Of a stretch of 64,000 nucleotides of DNA, positions 59,543-64,000 are shown piece after piece. The notes under the pieces were generated by a model, which saw nothing but the letters and a program-made list of their open reading frames with translations, was not told the origin of the DNA and searched no databases. The stretch lies in assembly GCF_008831285.2 (NCBI RefSeq), contig NC_045138.2, forward strand, positions 12,042,571-12,106,570, read 5' to 3'. Made by a program: the position numbers and the translations under genes. Position 1 is the stretch's first letter; each line of letters opens with the position of its first letter. This DNA is from Nymphaea colorata. Lineage: Eukaryota; Streptophyta; Magnoliopsida; Nymphaeales; Nymphaeaceae.

Positions 59543-60933
59543 ACCTTTCCCCCTTCAAATCAAATTTTGTCCTCAAGGTGTGAAGTCAGGAAATCGAGCT
59601 TGAATGTCCATGTCCACTTTCCAAGTTGCTGGTAGGTCCTTACAACAGTTCCATTCAATAAGCCATTCAGTCTTCATGTGATTGCGTTGCTAAACTCTGC
59701 GGATGCCCAACTTGTGATATGGGTACACTCTTAAAACTTTTGCAGAACTGGTGCTCCTTTAATCTGAGCTGCAGATGGTGGGGTAGAACAAGGCTTCAAC
59801 TTAGATACATGGAAAACTGGATGGATTAGACTTCTTGCAGGCAAGTGCAGCTCCTAGGCTAAAGACCCAATCCTTCTCTTGATCTGATATGGTCCTACAA
59901 ATCGAGGGGCCAGTTTGACCTCTCCTTTGGATAGAGGAGGCCCTAATCCGTGGTGGGGTCGGCGGAGATAGACCCAGTCTCCCTCTTGGTATTGCTGATC
60001 ATTCTCTTTCTATTGTATTGAACAACCATTTGGTTTTTAGCAGCAGCCGGGTGTTGCTTAAGATCCTTGAGTACTTCATCCCTGCAACGGAGTTGAATGT
60101 CAACGACCTCCTCATGGGTTGTTCCTGGCTGATAATGGCATATGTTTGCAGGGGGCCTCCCATAAACTGCCTTGAACGGGTGGTGCCGGTGGAAGAATGC
60201 CAGCTCATATTATATGCAAACTCAGCTCATGACAGATAGTCTGCCCATAGCGAGTGAAGCAGCGAAGATAGGTCTCTAAGAGATCTTATTAACGATCCTT
60301 GTTTGTCCATGCCGATTGAGTATGCTGTTTTCATTTGCAGCTTGGTGTCTTATAGTCTAAAATATTCATTCCAAAAAGTATTCAAGAAAAGGGAGTCCTG
60401 TTCACTCACAATTGATCATGGCATTCCATTGAGCTTCTCTACTTGATCTTGAAATGCTTTGGCTACCATCTTTGCTGTAAAAGGATGGGCTAAAGGTATG
60501 AAGTGTGCATATTTTGAGAGGCAGTCCACTACTTCAAAAATGACAGATTCCTGTGTGAAATTGGAAGTCCCTCTACAACATCCATGGAGATGTCCTTCTA
60601 GATTTGTTGTGGTATAGGTAAGGACTGCAACGACCCTGCTGGTTTTCACGTCTCATCTTTATTTTGCTAACAGATAGCACACTGCTTGACGAACTCAAGG
60701 ACTCCATGCTTCATTCATGGCCAGTTGAAGCTTGTCTTTAATCGTTGATAGGTTCCTCCCATGCCCTCGTGTCCTGCCCCCTCGGACCCATGGATGTCTG
60801 AAGGAGAATGTTCGAGCTCTGTTTCAGGTAGGACATAGATTCTGTGCTCGAAATACTACAGAGGTAGATCCGTGGGAATCGTTGGAGTCGGCGCTCTCGG
60901 CAGTCAACCGCAGTCCAGCTCTGATACCACTTC
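59543..60933 (-). mobile_element. Chromovirus-like Ty3/gypsy remnant
   Basis: Minus strand. From right to left: primer site TGGTATCAGAGC (plus 60918-60929), then after a large deletion the integrase core (FEVVDCLSKYAHFIPLAHPF, 60420-60540), integrase C-terminal part (AEFAYNMSWHSSTGTT, 60180-60230), and a decayed chromodomain-like stretch (EWLIEWNCCKDLPATW, with FPDF, 59585-59680). A polypurine tract (GGGGGAAAGG, about 59545-59555) and an LTR start, TGTTACAGGAGG, ending at plus 59542 follow. The chromodomain position suits the chromovirus group. Gag, protease and reverse transcriptase are missing, and stops and frameshifts abound. Confidence 0.7.
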
Positions 60934-60993
60934 TGTTAGAGTTGGACTGCGGTTGACTGCCGAGAGCACCGACTCCAATGATTCCCATGGATC
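60867..60993. repeat. 56-bp-arm inverted repeat at a primer binding site
   Basis: Arm 60867-60922 pairs with 60938-60993 around a 15-bp loop, with 52 of 56 matches. All four mismatches are transitions. The loop and inner arm hold the retrotransposon primer site GCTCTGATACCA. The right arm is the start of an LTR (TGTTAGAG at 60934); the left arm is an inverted copy of it lying in what should be internal sequence. Confidence 0.92.
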
Positions 60994-61844
60994 ACGCTCA
61001 GCAGAATGGGGGCGATTCATGTTGCAGCGATCGTGAAGTGCTCGGGCGAAGCAGGGAGGACGATAGCGGTCTTGATGGAAGGATATCAACGTGGGTGTAG
61101 TGGAGGACCGACGATGGTATGACTGGGGTGATCGTGGCAGAGAGGCGAGTCGAAAGTGATTGAGAACCATCGGAAGCTTACTGAAAAATCCAATGTAACA
61201 GTGTCACTGGTCCCGGAAGGCTTACCACAGGCAGACAAAGGTATGGATGCATCAAACGATGGCCAAATGGAGCGGAGATGCGTCGGGTGAGTGCGAGGAT
61301 GATCAGAGTCCTTGGGCGACGCTGGGAGGATCTCCTATTGCCAAAAAATGCAGAGGTTCTGCTCGTTGGGATCGGGCTTCAGACGAACAGAGCCACAACT
61401 GTTTCCATCATTCGGGCGATCAGTGCACACAGAAAGGAAGGGAGAAATCGGAAATGGCGATTCGATCACGTCTGTCAGCACTTGATGGCGAGAAACTCAA
61501 CTAGGAAATACATCTAGGGATTACAGTCTGCTACCAAAGGAGATCGAAAAGCCCGTCTCTCTGCGCAAAGACGAGCTGAAAAACCAACGGGAGACCGGCA
61601 GCCGAGCGTCTCCAGCGTGTGAGCTAACGGTCGGTCTAGTTCGCTGACTGAATTGGGACGTCAGACCGGTTTCAGAACACAAACCACCTGGGTTGGGAAA
61701 CATACCTGGGTTCTTATTCCCGCAAGAGAAAAATGCACTATCTGAAACCCCCTGAAAACCCACGTCCAGATCCATGTAGCTACACGTGGATCCGGATCTA
61801 CAAAGCCCGCGGTTCTCATAGACCCGTGTCCATCACCGCTGGGC
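60994..61844. other. GC-richer sequence, probable LTR or retroelement debris
   Basis: Continues rightward from the TGTTAGAG LTR-like start. Short open frames on both strands give no recognisable protein. The GC content is clearly higher than in the rest of the window. I cannot fix where the LTR ends. Confidence 0.3.
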
Positions 61845-62140
61845 GTGTCCCACCTCAAATCTCTCTAGCGCGTCCCGCGCATGTCTTTGAGGCCGAGTCT
61901 CTCCTTGCTTGGCGTGTCCGGCTCTGCCACTGAACGTGTACTGCCCTGAATGCCATGGTCGTGTCTTCAGCGTGTCCCACTCAAGCATCCTCAGTATCCT
62001 GGAGTGTCCCGCATCACCTCCTTTTGTGTCCCGCTCTAGAATCTGAAACTCGAGTCCTCCCTCTGGATCTAGCGTGTCTCTGCTGGGAATCCTTTCCCTC
62101 CTAGCATGTCCCTCTCCACCGGAACTGCATGTCCCACCTG
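61845..62140. repeat. Degenerate GTGTCCC repeat
   Basis: The motif GYGTCCC or close variants (CGTGTCCCACC, GCGTGTCCGGC, GCGTGTCCCACTC, GAGTGTCCCGC, TTGTGTCCCGC, GCATGTCCCACC) recurs about nine times at roughly 25-35-bp steps. It gives a 235-codon minus-strand open frame (61833-62540) that I regard as a by-product of the repeat. Confidence 0.6.
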
Positions 62141-62259
62141 GAGAGGAGCAGGTCGAGCCCTTTTGACCCGGTTCAGCTGTGCGTGCACATGAGAGTCGAG
62201 TGGGCTTGGCCAGGGTGACTGAAGCATCCAAGTTCCTCGACAGTGCTCGGTTGGGCCCC

Positions 62260-62500
62260 CTCAGCACATAACCTCCCTTGCTGAAATCAGCGGACGTGCA
62301 AAGCCTCACTAGATTGCTGCCCACGAAAGTCGCTCGCACGGTTAGCCTCACTTGCCTTCCACCTTGTTCCCTAGCATAGGCCGCTAGCCTCACTTGACTG
62401 TCGCCCATGTAGGCTGTGCGTAACATCTGTGTGGTTAACCTCCCTTGCGCGTGGAGAGGCCTTTCGGAGGTGAGCGACCAGTGATTTAGCCTCCCTAGTG
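62260..62500. repeat. Degenerate AGCCTCACTTG repeat
   Basis: ACCTCCCTTGC, AGCCTCACTAG, AGCCTCACTTGCC, AGCCTCACTTGAC, AACCTCCCTTGCG and AGCCTCCCTAG occur in order at roughly 40-47-bp steps. It adjoins the GTGTCCC repeat. The function is unknown. Confidence 0.6.
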
Positions 62501-64000
62501 CACGGGAGGGCGTCGGGAATGATGAGAAGGTGCGCTCCAAATGGTCCCAATCGACGTGGACATTGCAAGCTCTCGGCCATCCTGGCCGAGCAGGTGTCGG
62601 GTTGTATCAAATCCACCTCCCTAAGATAGAGCATGCCCTCAGGCTCTGCGCAGTCTGGCTCGTCACTGAGGCCATGAGCGTTCTTCAAGTGAGGCTCTCT
62701 TCCACTGGATCCCATGAAAAGTGACCCAACTCCTCAACCGTGCCCGGTGGTACCACCCCTAACTCGGTCTCAGCCCAACCATGCTGCCCCACTTCCTGCT
62801 GCTGATGGGTAGGTTCATTCAACCACGTCGAGGGTAGCTGATCTTGCAGCCGTTCTCTCGGGTGGAGTGGCCATCAGGCATGTTGTCTCATTTCTACTGT
62901 GGAAGATTTAGTTGCTGCAAACTTCTCCCTATGATGCTTGGGGATGACTTTAGTAGCAAGCTACCCCTTTACAAGCGCTCCAAAAAAAAAGGGTCACTTA
63001 TTGTGAGTCCCCCACGAAGTATCTTGGCATCATCAAAGTCCCCAACTTCTTCACTATCGGCAGGCTCACACCAACCTGATATAGTCTGAAGAAGTGTGTT
63101 TAACAAGATCAGCATGAGGGTTAAGCTAGCATGGGACAGGAAAAATACTGGATGGCCATTACTTCACTGGTGTCCTCTTCAGTCGGGTTGCTGTTGGGCC
63201 GAGCTCCTTTCTCAAATCTATTGGGGTTAGGCATTGTATTACAGCCAATCCATTGCCTATCAATCTCACCATCGCCCAGTTGAGCCTCAGCCTCTAGGTC
63301 TTCTTCGCCACTGCCCACTTCTTGAATGGCAGAAGCTCGGCCTTTAGAACCAGCCTCTTGTGGGCGAACCCCTTGTTTGTGACCAACATGGTTGTGTGCT
63401 ACCTCTTGGTTGGGAAGGATACTCTTGTCAAGGACGGGCTGCATCCGGTTAGGCATCTCCCTCTGCCCTTGCCGGAGGATAATACTACCTCGTTTCTTAT
63501 ATTCAGTCCACCCGCGCCAGTCAAAATACACTATAGCTGAAGGGTATCTCCCATCAATTCGGACTGCCCAAGGTGTTAACTCTGTTCTGCCCCTAGAATT
63601 TCCTTTGTTCGACCTACTGAAATAGGGTAGGGCGAGCTAAGAAATTTTTGCTCGAGGCAGCTTGCATGCTTCAACTAGTACAGGAGCAAGGGGGCTGTTG
63701 GATCCATCCATCCAGAAGCACCCAATGTCGTCCCCACTATCTGCAGTCTTAGTCCATCCTACCCTGGTTTCGAAGGAAGGGATCTTTTGCAAAAACACGG
63801 GGCTAAGCTAGGACAACACTGAGGAGAACACGACAGCGCTTCAGGTCTTCTGTCCACCGATTCCAAGTGCTGGAACAAACATATTTCCTGTTGTGAGTCT
63901 ATTGTATCCAGGTACAAGATCATCGTTCCTCCCTCGCTCACTGCCTTCGTTCTGTTTCCAGCATGCCATAACGTTCGACATGGCACTGCCTTTCTCCTCC
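62500..64000. other. GC-richer tail region, no gene recognised
   Basis: Several minus-strand open frames exist, the best at 63121-63531 (136 codons, with YFDWRGWTEYKKRGSIILRQ near its start and a Glu/Gly-rich middle). It has the look of a retroelement gag or LINE ORF1 tail, but I recognise no domain and frames on either side break up. The region runs off the window. Confidence 0.25.

Noticed and set aside
61833-62540. 235-codon minus-strand protein
   Set aside because: It is a translation of degenerate GC-rich repeats, with repeating VRL and GH peptides, no start context and no known domain.

Overview
The window is nuclear DNA of a flowering plant. It holds a multi-exon gene with GT-AG introns, many LTR retrotransposons with the plant-type initiator-tRNA primer binding site (TGGTATCAGAGC), hAT-type non-autonomous transposons with 8-bp target duplications, and long TA/CT/CA microsatellites. 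No bacterial operon, CRISPR array or rRNA is visible. I cannot name the species.

Region 1 (1-23668): a head-to-tail macrosatellite of five nearly identical units of about 4.64 kb, continuing off the left edge. Each unit is a chimera. One part matches the LTR of the Ty3/gypsy element to the right. The rest holds gag-like scraps, a tRNA-SINE-like insert and two TATA-type promoter-like blocks. The last unit carries a 178-bp TA tract and a 40-bp inverted repeat.

Region 2 (23669-33530): the gutted Ty3/gypsy element (Tat/Athila-like pol debris) from which the array's LTR part seems to derive. Its right LTR is split by a 1265-bp hAT-like element. A second hAT-like element (743 bp, perfect 8-bp duplication) and a 3 x 32-bp minisatellite follow.

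Region 3 (about 33.5-58.9 kb): the only host gene I can support, a DusA-type tRNA-dihydrouridine synthase. Twelve exons join in phase into an intact 434-codon reading frame from 34477 to 58613. Intron 10 is 16.4 kb and holds a nest of retrotransposons: a 5'-truncated Copia whose LTR was hit by a second Copia (41639-52429), which was itself hit inside its reverse-transcriptase YVDD motif by a third, young, opposite-strand Copia (45831-51240). More hAT elements and degraded Copia pieces lie in introns 8, 10 and 11.

Region 4 (58.9-64 kb): a CT/CA microsatellite, a minus-strand chromovirus-like gypsy remnant, a 56-bp-arm hairpin beside a primer binding site, and about 3 kb of distinctly GC-richer DNA with degenerate short repeats and no recognisable gene.
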